DNA of 64,000 bases from Bryobacterales bacterium (lineage in GTDB: Bacteria > Acidobacteriota > Terriglobia > Bryobacterales > Bryobacteraceae). The position numbers and the translations under genes are program-made. The notes under the pieces were generated by a model. That model saw only the letters and a program-made list of their open reading frames with translations. It did no database searches and was not told the origin of the DNA. The stretch spans positions 112,368 through 176,367 of the forward strand of contig JAEUQC010000060.1 of NCBI GenBank assembly GCA_016789905.1. The letters are read 5' to 3'. Of this stretch, positions 6,939 through 15,529 are shown piece by piece. Position 1 is the stretch's first letter. Every line of letters starts with the position of its first letter.

Positions 6939-9509
6939 ATGCCCGACGAAGATGTTACAAGAACGACGCCGCGGTCGCATCCGTCGCTGACGGTGACATC
7001 GGCAATTGACGAAGGCCGGTTTCCGCCCGGGACACTGCTGAACCAGCGGTACCGTATCGTCAGCATGATTGGCAAGGGCGGGATGGGCGAGGTCTATCGA
7101 GCCAACGATTTGATACTCGGCCAGCCAGTGGCATTGAAGTTCCTGCCGCCGGAGATGGCGCGCGACGAGCAAACGCTGAACCGGTTCCGCAATGAAGTAC
7201 GCGTAGCGCGCCAAGTTTCGCACCCCAACGTTTGCCGGGTTTATGATTTGGGCGAGGCCGATGGGCACCCGTACCTTTCTATGGAGTACGTCGATGGAGA
7301 GGACCTGTCGACGCTGCTGAAGCGAATTGGCCACCTATCCCAGGACAAGGGCGTGGAATTGGCACGGCAGTTGTGCGCGGGCTTGGCCGCTGCGCATGAC
7401 AAGGGAGTGCTGCATCGCGATTTGAAACCGGCAAACCTGCTGCTGAACAGCCGCGGGCAGTTGATGATTACCGATTTCGGATTGGCGGGACTGGCGGAAA
7501 ATGTGCAGGCCGATGTGCGGTCCGGCACGCCGGCCTATATGGCGCCGGAGCAGTTGTCCGGGCTGGAGGTCACACATAGAAGCGATATCTATGCACTGGG
7601 CCTGGTGCTCTACGAGATGTTCAGCGGCAAGAAGGCGCACTCGGCGGAGACGCGGGCGGAGTTGCAGCGACTGAAGGATGGAGGGTCGGCGCCATCGTTA
7701 TCGAGCCTTGTCAAGGATCTGGATCCGGCAATTGAGCGGGTAATCGAACGCTGCCTGGCGCCTGACCCAATGCGCCGGCCGTCCAGTGCGCTGGCAGTCT
7801 CCGCGGCTCTGCCGGGCGGGGATCCCTTGGCGGCAGCGCTTGCGGCTGGCGAAACGCCCACGCCGGAGATGGTGGCCGCCTCCGGCGGCAGTGATGGTCT
7901 TCGGCCGCGAACGGCGCTCCTGATCGTTTTTGCGATAGTCGCGGGCTGGGTTGGGACGGCCGTCTTGAACGGGCATCTGTCATTGCTCGACAAAATTCCG
8001 TTCGAGCAGCCAACCGACGCGCTGGCACAAAAATCAAAAGAGATGATTGCGCTGTTGGGCTATAAAGAAAAGCCTGCGGATGTTATATTCGGCTTCAGCC
8101 GGAACACTGGGTACCAGGAGCAGTTGAACAAACATTTCGGCGGCAAAGCGTGGGAGCACCTGATGCACACACGCCCGTCGCTTGTGAACTTTTGGTATCG
8201 TTCGACGCCCACCTCGCTGTGGCCGGCAAACGACCGCACCATATACCCTTCGGAGTTCGATCCGCCATTAACGACTCCCGGCGCGATTCGTATTTCGCTC
8301 GATCCCGAAGGACGGTTGCGGTCGTTCATAGCCATTCCGAAAGCGACCGATCCTCAACGCGCTGAGCCGTTCGAATGGGCGGTGTTGTTCCGCCTCGCCG
8401 AACTTGACATGGCGCAGTTCAAACCCGTGGAGCCTGAATCCATTCCGCTCGTGAGTTTCGACCGGCGCGGCGCGTGGAAGGGGACCATCTCCCAACACAT
8501 CCCCCACGAGTTTCGGGTGGAAGCGGCAACATTCCGCGGCGTGCCGGTCCATTTCAACGTAGCCGTCGATTGGGGCGAAACGCCCACTCCGCCTCCAGCC
8601 AACGCAGCCGATTGGGGCAGCCGGCTCTCATTCCTGCTGTACGCTTGTGCCTACGTTTTCTCTGCCTGGATGGCATGGAAAAACTGGACAGCGGGCCGGA
8701 CCGACCGCGTGGGAGCGTGGCGACTGGCGGTGTTGGTATCTACTGGAGCATTTCTCACGTTCCTGCTTGCCGCGCACTACAACACGTTCCAGAACCTGAA
8801 CCACGCGCTAATGAACTGGCTGGCCGTCAGCGTCTTCGTCGGCGTGCTTTTCGGCACAATGTACATGGCATTTGAACCTCATGTACGCAAACGCTGGCCG
8901 GAGATGCTGGTGAGTTGGACGCGGCTATTCTCGGGCCGTTTTGCGGACCCCATGGTGGGGCGGCACGTGCTCTATGGAGTAGCGGGCGCGATGGCCATCG
9001 GGATCCTGTCGGGGTTAACAGGGCTGGCAGAAAAGAACCTGCGGCTGGATCCGCAAATGATGGACCTGCAGTCGCTTACGGGCGTTCGATTCCAGTTCGC
9101 GGCGCTGAGCTCACTCTTTGCCAACACCATTGGCAGCGTGACTTATATCCTGTTCCTGCTATTGGGACTGCGCGTGTTGCTGCGCAACCAGTGGCTGGCG
9201 ATGGCGGTGACAGCGGCGATCCTGGCGGGATTGGGCAGCATGAATTCCCAACTGCCGTGGTTCAATTTCTCGATCAGCTTTTTGCTGAACGGACTATTGC
9301 TGGTTTATCTGCTTCGCTTCGGCTACCTGGCGACCGTGGTGGTGCTGATGTGCTTCTATTTCATGGGACACTTTCCGCCGGACCTCCATTGGGCAAACTG
9401 GTACGCATCCTCAAACACGCTATGCCTCCTGTTTCTGGCGGCCCTGACGCTCTACGGTTTCAAGGTGTCGACGGCGGGGCAAAAGACGCTAACCGGCGAA
9501 CTCGACTAA
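6939..9509 (+). CDS. Membrane Ser/Thr protein kinase (PknB-like) with polytopic C-terminus
   Basis: The N-terminal kinase domain spans about residues 35-290 and has all key elements: glycine loop GKGGMGEV (45-52), Lys67 in VALKF, catalytic HRDLKPAN (Asp161), DFG (179-181) and the activation-segment motif GTPAYMAPEQ. One membrane helix follows near residue 330 (LLIVFAIVAGWVGTAVL). An extracytoplasmic region of about 230 residues comes next, then a run of about eight hydrophobic helices from residue 560 to the end. Such kinases are abundant in Acidobacteria and transduce envelope or extracellular signals. It is the closest signalling gene upstream of the injection-system operon, but nothing in the sequence proves a link. 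Confidence 0.92.
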   Translation: MPDEDVTRTTPRSHPSLTVTSAIDEGRFPPGTLLNQRYRIVSMIGKGGMGEVYRANDLILGQPVALKFLPPEMARDEQTLNRFRNEVRVARQVSHPNVCRVYDLGEADGHPYLSMEYVDGEDLSTLLKRIGHLSQDKGVELARQLCAGLAAAHDKGVLHRDLKPANLLLNSRGQLMITDFGLAGLAENVQADVRSGTPAYMAPEQLSGLEVTHRSDIYALGLVLYEMFSGKKAHSAETRAELQRLKDGGSAPSLSSLVKDLDPAIERVIERCLAPDPMRRPSSALAVSAALPGGDPLAAALAAGETPTPEMVAASGGSDGLRPRTALLIVFAIVAGWVGTAVLNGHLSLLDKIPFEQPTDALAQKSKEMIALLGYKEKPADVIFGFSRNTGYQEQLNKHFGGKAWEHLMHTRPSLVNFWYRSTPTSLWPANDRTIYPSEFDPPLTTPGAIRISLDPEGRLRSFIAIPKATDPQRAEPFEWAVLFRLAELDMAQFKPVEPESIPLVSFDRRGAWKGTISQHIPHEFRVEAATFRGVPVHFNVAVDWGETPTPPPANAADWGSRLSFLLYACAYVFSAWMAWKNWTAGRTDRVGAWRLAVLVSTGAFLTFLLAAHYNTFQNLNHALMNWLAVSVFVGVLFGTMYMAFEPHVRKRWPEMLVSWTRLFSGRFADPMVGRHVLYGVAGAMAIGILSGLTGLAEKNLRLDPQMMDLQSLTGVRFQFAALSSLFANTIGSVTYILFLLLGLRVLLRNQWLAMAVTAAILAGLGSMNSQLPWFNFSISFLLNGLLLVYLLRFGYLATVVVLMCFYFMGHFPPDLHWANWYASSNTLCLLFLAALTLYGFKVSTAGQKTLTGELD

Positions 9510-9535
9510 GCGAGTATGATGAAAGGCGAAACGTT

Positions 9536-10381
9536 ATGAATCGCCGCCAACTGCTCGCCTCCCTCGCCGCCGGCTCATTGAGCCTGCAAGCCAAGAAGTT
9601 GAAAAACATCGGCTGCCAGCTTTATACGCTGCGTAGCGTCATCGACGGCAATCCAAAGGCGATTCTCGACCAACTGCAGGAGGCCGGATATGGAGAAGTG
9701 GAGGCCGTGCGCGGCAATCTGTCCAAGATCTGGGACTCGCTGAAGCAAACAAAGCTGAAGCCGGTTAGCCTGCACATCGACACGCAATACTTCACCGTGC
9801 AAAAAGACAAGCTGGGGCCGGCGCTCGATGACGCCAAGGCGAAAGGATTCAAGTATGTCGTTTGCCCATACATCGCGCCGGCCGACCGGGGCGGCGTGGA
9901 TGTCATTAAGAAACTGGCGGACACACTGAATTCCGCCGGCGCCAAATGCAAAGCTGCCGGAACAATGCTGTGCTATCACAACCATGCGTTCGAGTTCGAG
10001 CCGGTGGCGGGCGGCAAGGGCAATTTGCTGGATGTGCTGATGGAGTCCACCGATCCGGCACTGGTGGGGCTGGAGTTCGACATTATGTGGTCCGCCGTTG
10101 GCGGCACGGATCCCATCGACGTCCTGAAAAAATATAAGGGCCGTGTTCCCCTGCTGCACGTGAAAGATTTAGGACCGAACATCACTGTCCGGTACAACGA
10201 AAAAGTGCCGAAAGAAGCGTTCAAAGAAGCGGGCGCAGGCGTGCTCGAACTGCCGAAAATTCTGAAAGCGGCGAACGAGAACGGCACAAAGCACTTTTTT
10301 GTGGAGCAGGACCAAACGCCGGGCGACCCCATGGCAAGCCTGAAACAAAGCATCGCGTACTTGAAAAAATTGGAACTGTAG
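9536..10381 (+). CDS. Sugar phosphate isomerase/epimerase (AP-endonuclease-2 TIM barrel), exported
   Basis: A protein of 281 residues. The N-terminus MNRRQLLASLAAGSLSLQA is a Tat-like/signal sequence, and this fixes the ATG at 9536 rather than a longer upstream frame inside the kinase gene. The remainder is a xylose-isomerase-like barrel: QLYTLRS, YHNHAFEFEP (metal-binding His), LEFDIMW and LLHVKDL. Typical members isomerise or epimerise sugars or inositols, and periplasmic Tat-linked versions are common in Acidobacteria and Planctomycetes. The exact substrate cannot be told. Confidence 0.87.
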   Translation: MNRRQLLASLAAGSLSLQAKKLKNIGCQLYTLRSVIDGNPKAILDQLQEAGYGEVEAVRGNLSKIWDSLKQTKLKPVSLHIDTQYFTVQKDKLGPALDDAKAKGFKYVVCPYIAPADRGGVDVIKKLADTLNSAGAKCKAAGTMLCYHNHAFEFEPVAGGKGNLLDVLMESTDPALVGLEFDIMWSAVGGTDPIDVLKKYKGRVPLLHVKDLGPNITVRYNEKVPKEAFKEAGAGVLELPKILKAANENGTKHFFVEQDQTPGDPMASLKQSIAYLKKLEL

Positions 10382-10446
10382 TCCGCTTGCGAATGCCGCG
10401 GGAGAAGTTCGCGGCGCAAATTTTGCTTGCATTCGGCAGGAAACTA

Positions 10447-10487
10447 TGGAATATGTATCGTGAGTTGATTTTTATTTACATATTCCA
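10447..10487. promoter_or_regulatory. 11-bp AT-rich inverted repeat before the eCIS operon
   Basis: TGGAATATGTA (10447-10457) and its exact reverse complement TACATATTCCA (10477-10487) are separated by 19 bp. The arm centres are 30 bp apart, close to three helical turns. It is the only strongly AT-rich patch in a GC-rich neighbourhood and ends 18 bp before the sheath GTG start. It could be a two-half-site operator, or an RNA hairpin just ahead of the ribosome site GGGAG (10494-10498). A possible -35 (TTGCAT, 10427-10432) with GAATAT inside the left arm would let a bound regulator block or activate the promoter. Confidence 0.6.
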
Positions 10488-10504
10488 GTAGTCGGGAGTG
10501 TCCA

Positions 10505-11995
10505 GTGCCTGTCAAGGTTTCGTATCCTGGCGTTTACATTGAAGAGATTCCCAGCGGTGTCCGGACAATTGGGGGTGTTTCCACTTCCATTGCCGCATTC
10601 GCCGGATGGGCGCCAAAGGGGCCGACCGACCGAGCGGTGCTCTGCCTGAGTTGGAGCGACAATGACCGCGTTTTCGGCGGGCTTGACGCCCGGAGTTACC
10701 TTGGGTACGCCGTGTCTCAGTTCTTCGGCAACGGCGGCACGCAATGCTACATAGTCCGGCTGGCGGCGGCGGACGCGAAGTTCGCCACAGCGGTTATCGA
10801 CGGGCTGGAACTGGTTGCCACCGGCCAGGGAGCCTGGGCGAATCTTTACCAGATTGTCACCAAACCGCGCGCCGACGATGCGGCGCGCTTCCGGCTGGAC
10901 GTGGTGGTGAAAGCAACCGGCGAAACCGCCGAATCGTTCCTGAACCTGTCGCTCAACGCCACCGACGCCCGGTATGCGAAATCCGTGTTGGCCGCGGAAT
11001 CGCAACTGGTGGCGGTAACAAAAGCTGACATCACAAAACCGGTGACGGCGAAGACCGTCGATATGGCCGGTGGCGTGGACGGTAAGGTTTTGGAGCCGGG
11101 CATGGCGGAGTTCGACACGGCACTGTTAGGCGATGGCGCCACCACGGGCGTCTACCTGCTCAGCCGTGTGGATCTGTTCAATATGCTTTGCGTGCCGGGC
11201 TATGGCGTGGCAACAAACCTGGGCAAATTGGAAAAACTCTGCCGCGACAGGCGGGCGCTGTTGATCGTCGATTCCGATAAAGGCCAGAGTCCTGAATCGG
11301 GAGCAATGACAGGCGCTCCAGATTCGAGCCTGACCGGTGCCGACGGGATTAACGGGTCGTTCTACTATCCTTGGCTGCTGGCCCCGGATCCGAAGCAGGA
11401 GGGCCGCATCCGGCCATTCCCGCCCTGCGGAGCGGTGGCCGGAGTGTACGCCCGCACCGACGCGACACGCGGAGTATGGAAAGCACCCGCGGGCACTGAC
11501 GCGAGTCTTTCGGGAGTGAGCGGGGTCACCAAACCCATGACGGACGCTGAAAACGGCGTACTGAACCCGCTGGCGGTGAATTGCATCCGTTCGTTCCCTG
11601 TCTATGGCACTGTGATTTGGGGCGCGCGGACGCTACGCGGAAACGATGAGATCGGCGATGAATGGAAGTACATTCCCGTCAGAAGGACCGCGCTATTCAT
11701 TGAGGAAAGCCTGTTTCGCGGGTTGAAATGGGTAGTGTTTGAGCCCAACGATGAGCCATTGTGGGCGCAAATCCGGTTAAATACCGGATCGTTTATGCAC
11801 GATCTGTTCCGGCAGGGCGCATTCCAGGGAAGCACGCCGAAGGACGCGTACTTCGTGAAGTGCGACAAAGACACGACAACCCAAAGCGACATCAACCGGG
11901 GCATCGTGAACATCGTGGTGGGCTTCGCGCCGTTGAAACCGGCTGAGTTTGTCGTGATCAAGCTGCAGCAGATGGCCGGCCAGCTCGGAGTTTAG
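10505..11995 (+). CDS. Contractile tail sheath protein (Afp2-4/Pvc2-4-like)
   Basis: A 496-residue sheath subunit; it polymerises around the inner tube and contracts to drive it through a target membrane. The N-terminus VSYPGVYIEEIPSGVRTIGG is the classic sheath start. The following GWAPKGP and Y-AVSQFFGNGGTQCYIVRL and the C-terminal FVVIKLQQMAGQ strand-exchange tail are equally typical. GTG start with GGGAG six bases upstream. This is the only sheath gene, whereas Afp and PVC carry three paralogues, so one subunit must make the whole sheath including its baseplate-proximal ring. Confidence 0.96.
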   Translation: MPVKVSYPGVYIEEIPSGVRTIGGVSTSIAAFAGWAPKGPTDRAVLCLSWSDNDRVFGGLDARSYLGYAVSQFFGNGGTQCYIVRLAAADAKFATAVIDGLELVATGQGAWANLYQIVTKPRADDAARFRLDVVVKATGETAESFLNLSLNATDARYAKSVLAAESQLVAVTKADITKPVTAKTVDMAGGVDGKVLEPGMAEFDTALLGDGATTGVYLLSRVDLFNMLCVPGYGVATNLGKLEKLCRDRRALLIVDSDKGQSPESGAMTGAPDSSLTGADGINGSFYYPWLLAPDPKQEGRIRPFPPCGAVAGVYARTDATRGVWKAPAGTDASLSGVSGVTKPMTDAENGVLNPLAVNCIRSFPVYGTVIWGARTLRGNDEIGDEWKYIPVRRTALFIEESLFRGLKWVVFEPNDEPLWAQIRLNTGSFMHDLFRQGAFQGSTPKDAYFVKCDKDTTTQSDINRGIVNIVVGFAPLKPAEFVVIKLQQMAGQLGV

Positions 11996-12075
11996 ACAAC
12001 GCTTCCGGGATAAGGCGGCGCCGGAGGCATCGCGCTCCCGAGGCTTCTTCGAAGTGAGATTTCTGGGGGAACAGA

Positions 12076-12597
12076 ATGGCACAGTTCAGTGTGAACGCGC
12101 AGCGGTTTGACCCGTACAAGAATTTTAAGTTTCGGGTGAAATGGGATGGCGCCTACGTCGCCGGCGTCAGCAAGGTTTCCGCGCTGAAGCGGACCACGGA
12201 AGTGGTGAAGCACCGCGACGGCGGCGACCCCAGTTCCAGCCGCAAGTCGCCTGGGCGAACCGAATACGAAGCCGTCACGCTGGAGCGCGGCGTCACCCAT
12301 GATCCGAATTTCGAGCAGTGGGCGAATAAAGTTTGGAACTACGGAAGCGGGCTTGGCTCAGAGGTTTCGTTGAAGGACTTCCGCAAGGACATCATCATCG
12401 AGGTCTACAACGAAGCCGGGCAATTGGCGCTGGCCTACAAGGTGTACCGTTGCTGGGTGTCAGAGTTCCAGGCGATGCCCGATCTGGACGCGAACGCGAA
12501 TGCCGTGGCCATACAGCACATCAAGCTCGAAAACGAAGGATGGGAGCGCGACTACGAAGTGGGTGAACCCGGCGAGCCTTCGTTTACTGAGCCATAA
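12076..12597 (+). CDS. Inner tube protein (T4 gp19/Afp1-like)
   Basis: A 173-residue tube protomer of the gp19/Hcp fold; stacked hexamers form the hollow tube that carries cargo. Recognised by YKNFKFRVKW near the N-terminus, VSALKRTTEVVKHRDGGD and the late IKLENEGWERD. A strong GGGGGA ribosome site precedes the ATG, fitting a highly expressed structural protein. An 80-bp gap separates it from the sheath. Only one tube gene is present; Afp has two (Afp1, Afp5). Confidence 0.95.
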   Translation: MAQFSVNAQRFDPYKNFKFRVKWDGAYVAGVSKVSALKRTTEVVKHRDGGDPSSSRKSPGRTEYEAVTLERGVTHDPNFEQWANKVWNYGSGLGSEVSLKDFRKDIIIEVYNEAGQLALAYKVYRCWVSEFQAMPDLDANANAVAIQHIKLENEGWERDYEVGEPGEPSFTEP

Positions 12598-12652
12598 GAA
12601 GGGCTGCCGGCAAATTGCAGTTGTTTCCGAACGTGATTGAGACGCGCACAGC

Positions 12653-13345
12653 ATGCAACCGAACTTATCTATGCGGCTATTGGAGGCGTGGGAGCACGGA
12701 CGCGCGCAACATCCACTGCGGCGCGCCCTGACGATGTTGCAGGTGGCGCGCCCGGAAGCCTCCGTTTTGGAGCTGGCTGCTATGTCCATCGGCGCTAGAG
12801 ACCGCGCGCTGCTGGAATTGCGGGAGCAACTTTTCGGGCCACAGTTCCAATCCGTGGCCACTTGTCCGGAGTGCGCCGAATGCCTGGATCTGACATTCAG
12901 CACCGGCAACGTTCCTGGCGCCGGGCACGCTGCCCCGGCGGGCGAGTTCCACTTTGCGCATCAGGGCAAGACGGTGGCCGTTCGAATGCCGACAACGGCC
13001 GACTTGGCCGAAGCAGCCAGCGCAGAAAACCGTGCCGAAGCGCTGCTCGCGCGGTGCGCGCCGGAGGCGCCGAAAAGCGCCTGGGCCGAGATTCAGAATC
13101 ACATGGCGGAGTGGGACCCGATGGCGCAAGTCTGGATGGAACTGTCCTGCCCGTCGTGCCGGCACCAGTGGCGTGCGGTTTTCGACATAGCCGGATACCT
13201 ATGGATTGAATTGGGAGACCGTGCCAAACAGTTACTGCGGGAGGTGGATGGATTGGCACGCGCATATGGCTGGGGAGAGCGTGAGATTCTAGCGTTAAGT
13301 TCTCAACGGCGACGCGCGTACCTCAGCTTGGCGACAGGCGGGTAG
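12653..13345 (+). CDS. T4-type baseplate hub assembly/chaperone-like protein with zinc ribbon
   Basis: A 230-residue protein carrying two cysteine knuckles, CPECAEC near residue 71 and CPSC near residue 166, which together make a plausible zinc ribbon split by an insert. The C-terminal helix pair (LAREV-like segment, then AYGWGEREILALSSQRRRAYLSL, cited here as YGWGEREILAL) is seen in phage tail assembly chaperones and T4 hub-assembly proteins. It probably helps assemble the hub or tube rather than being part of the mature particle. The family assignment is from memory of the motif pattern; the exact T4 counterpart is uncertain. Confidence 0.65.
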   Translation: MQPNLSMRLLEAWEHGRAQHPLRRALTMLQVARPEASVLELAAMSIGARDRALLELREQLFGPQFQSVATCPECAECLDLTFSTGNVPGAGHAAPAGEFHFAHQGKTVAVRMPTTADLAEAASAENRAEALLARCAPEAPKSAWAEIQNHMAEWDPMAQVWMELSCPSCRHQWRAVFDIAGYLWIELGDRAKQLLREVDGLARAYGWGEREILALSSQRRRAYLSLATGG

Positions 13346-13349
13346 AGAT

Positions 13350-14195
13350 ATGTTCCTTGACGAGTTGCTGGACCGAACGATCGGCGAATCGCAATTGCCC
13401 GCAGTGGCGCCGCGGCGGGCTTCCCGATTCGAGCCGGACGCGGAAGCACCGCCAGTGGAAGAGGATCTTTTCGCCGAGCCCACTGATCGGGCACCGGTCG
13501 AGCGCCAGCAGATGCCGTTCAGCGCCCGGACGGCCGTTCGCAACGAACAAACAGACATTGAGCACGCGCCGGTCCGCGAACCGGCTGTCCGTTCCATTGG
13601 CCCGGCCTCGCCGCAAACGATGCGAACGGCGCCGCCGGTTAACGGAGAGGCCCCGGCCAAGGAGCCGCCCAGGCCGGAGCCCGCCGCCCCGTTCATCTTG
13701 GAGCGGTCTGTTTTTCTGAGCCCGTACCCGCCGCCAGACGTGCCGGAACCGGCCGTGCAGGAGGCGCCGCCGCGACTGACCGAAACCACACGGATCGTGG
13801 AACGGACTCGCGAGACGGAGACGCATGTTCTAGAGCGCCGATTCGAAAAGCTGGAAAGGGAGACGCGCACGGTTCGGGAACTCGCGCAACCGGACTGGCC
13901 CGAGGCGCCGGCGCGGGCGAAACACCGTGAGATTGAAACAGACGCGCCGCGGACTACACCAAGGAACGGATCTGTGGCAGGCCCTCCGTCGCCGGTCCAG
14001 ATACGTTCGCGTCTCTCGCGTTCACCGCAGGCCGCGCCAGCGGAACCGGCGCCGCCACCAGTCTCGGTTCACGTGAACATCGGCCGCATTGAGGTTCGCG
14101 CGGCGGCAACCGGGAGTTCCGCCCCCAGGAAGACCGGACCGAACGAACCCCGGTTGAGCCTGGAAGACTATCTGACGCGACGGGAAAGAGGCTGA
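13350..14195 (+). CDS. Proline-rich disordered eCIS protein with conserved C-terminal strand motif
   Basis: A 281-residue protein, mostly Pro/Ala/Glu/Arg-rich and predicted disordered, with a charged possibly helical stretch around residues 140-185 (ERTRETETHVLERRFEKLE). The only ordered-looking element is the C-terminal HVNIGRIEVRAA plus LSLEDYLTRRERG. This tail resembles one I associate with hypothetical proteins in other eCIS loci. It starts 4 bp after the zinc-ribbon gene and ends 2 bp before the cap gene. Function unknown; a flexible adaptor bound through its tail is one inference. Confidence 0.6.
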   Translation: MFLDELLDRTIGESQLPAVAPRRASRFEPDAEAPPVEEDLFAEPTDRAPVERQQMPFSARTAVRNEQTDIEHAPVREPAVRSIGPASPQTMRTAPPVNGEAPAKEPPRPEPAAPFILERSVFLSPYPPPDVPEPAVQEAPPRLTETTRIVERTRETETHVLERRFEKLERETRTVRELAQPDWPEAPARAKHREIETDAPRTTPRNGSVAGPPSPVQIRSRLSRSPQAAPAEPAPPPVSVHVNIGRIEVRAAATGSSAPRKTGPNEPRLSLEDYLTRRERG

Positions 14196-14197
14196 CC

Positions 14198-15529
14198 GTG
14201 CCGGGACCCTTCGCAGTGGCGGCTGTCACCGCCGTATTGAAAGACATCCTGAACGACGGCTTGGCGAACCACGACCTGTCGGCTCTTGGAAACGTGGCCG
14301 TCACCGCCCTGCCGCCGGACCGAATTCCGGCCACGAACGCCGAAGAGAAGAGTCAACTAAACCTCTTTCTTTTCCAGGTATCGCCAAACACCGGCTGGCG
14401 GAACGCGGCGCTGCCATCGCGAAGCAGCACCGGCGAACGGCTGACCAACCCGCCGCTGGCGTTGAACTTGCACTATCTGATTACGGCCTACGGCAAGGAG
14501 GAGTTCCACGCCGAAGCATTGCTGGGCTATGCGATGCAGATGATGCATGAAAGCCCGATTCTGACGCGGGCCATGATCAACGCCACGCTGAAGCCGGCGT
14601 TGCCGCCAGGGGTCACGTTGCCTCCGGGCCTTGGAATGATTTCGACATCCGACCTGGCCGACCAGGTGGAGATGGTGAAGATCACGCCGCAACACCTGAG
14701 CGCGGAGGAAATGTCGCGGTTGTGGTCGGCCATGCAGGCCAAGTACCGCCCGACAGCAGTGTATGAGATCTCCGTAATTCTGATTGAGGCCGACAAGGCA
14801 AAGAAGAGTCCGTTGCCTGTCCTGAAGCAAGGCGACGACGGAAAAGGCCCGGCAGCGCAGGCAGATCTCGTTCCTCCGTTCCCGGAGATCTTGAGTGTGA
14901 CTTTCCCGAACAACCAGACGCAGGCGATGTTGGGGGATGCGGTGATATTGACGGGCCATGACTTGGCCGGAGAGACAGGAAAGGCGGCGGACGTAACCGT
15001 CAGCGCGCAACTCGTGTCCCCGCGCCTGGACGCCCCGTTGCTGGTGGCCATTCCCGTTGCGGCGCGCTCGGCAAATACTGCGGCGTTCACCATACCGCCC
15101 ACTCCTTTAGACGTTCCGGCGGGCGTCTACTCGCTTTCGCTAGTTGTGAGCGCGGCGGCGCCGGCCGACCCGGTCACGTCCAACGAAGTGGCGATCGCCA
15201 TCGCGCCACGAATCACGGGCGGGTTGGCCGCGCCGGTGGCGCGAACCGCGGTGGATCCGGAAACGCAACTGGGCACAGCGGTAATTGCGATCACCTGCTC
15301 GCCGGAGGTGTTGCCGTCGCAACGCGTGTCTCTGGTCATTGGCACCAAAGAGGTGCGCAGCGCGCCGCTGGCCGGCCAGACCGCATTGCTGCAATTCACC
15401 GCCACGGGATTGGCAGCCGGCGAACACTGGATCCGATTGCGCGTTGACGGCGCGGAGAGTTTACTAATCGACCGCGCGGATCCGGCGGACGTGAAGTTTG
15501 ACGCCACGCAGAAACTGGTGCTGACTTGA
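14198..15529 (+). CDS. Tail-terminator/cap protein, DUF4255 N-terminal domain (Afp16/Pvc16-like)
   Basis: A 443-residue protein. The first ~190 residues match DUF4255: an LKDILNDGL start, the NLFLFQVSPN strand, then LALNLHYLITAYG and LLGYAMQMMHESPIL. In Afp and PVC this domain caps the distal end of the tube and sheath and sets or stabilises their length. Residues ~215-443 add two IPT/Ig-like beta domains (PPFPEILSVTFPNNQ start), which enlarge the cap. GTG start, 2 bp after the preceding stop. It overlaps the ATPase gene by 4 bp. Confidence 0.88.
   Translation: MPGPFAVAAVTAVLKDILNDGLANHDLSALGNVAVTALPPDRIPATNAEEKSQLNLFLFQVSPNTGWRNAALPSRSSTGERLTNPPLALNLHYLITAYGKEEFHAEALLGYAMQMMHESPILTRAMINATLKPALPPGVTLPPGLGMISTSDLADQVEMVKITPQHLSAEEMSRLWSAMQAKYRPTAVYEISVILIEADKAKKSPLPVLKQGDDGKGPAAQADLVPPFPEILSVTFPNNQTQAMLGDAVILTGHDLAGETGKAADVTVSAQLVSPRLDAPLLVAIPVAARSANTAAFTIPPTPLDVPAGVYSLSLVVSAAAPADPVTSNEVAIAIAPRITGGLAAPVARTAVDPETQLGTAVIAITCSPEVLPSQRVSLVIGTKEVRSAPLAGQTALLQFTATGLAAGEHWIRLRVDGAESLLIDRADPADVKFDATQKLVLT

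Noticed and set aside
10390..10435. Inverted repeat CGAATGC...GCATTCG as terminator of the isomerase gene
   Set aside because: Only seven base pairs with a 32-nt loop and no T-tract after it.
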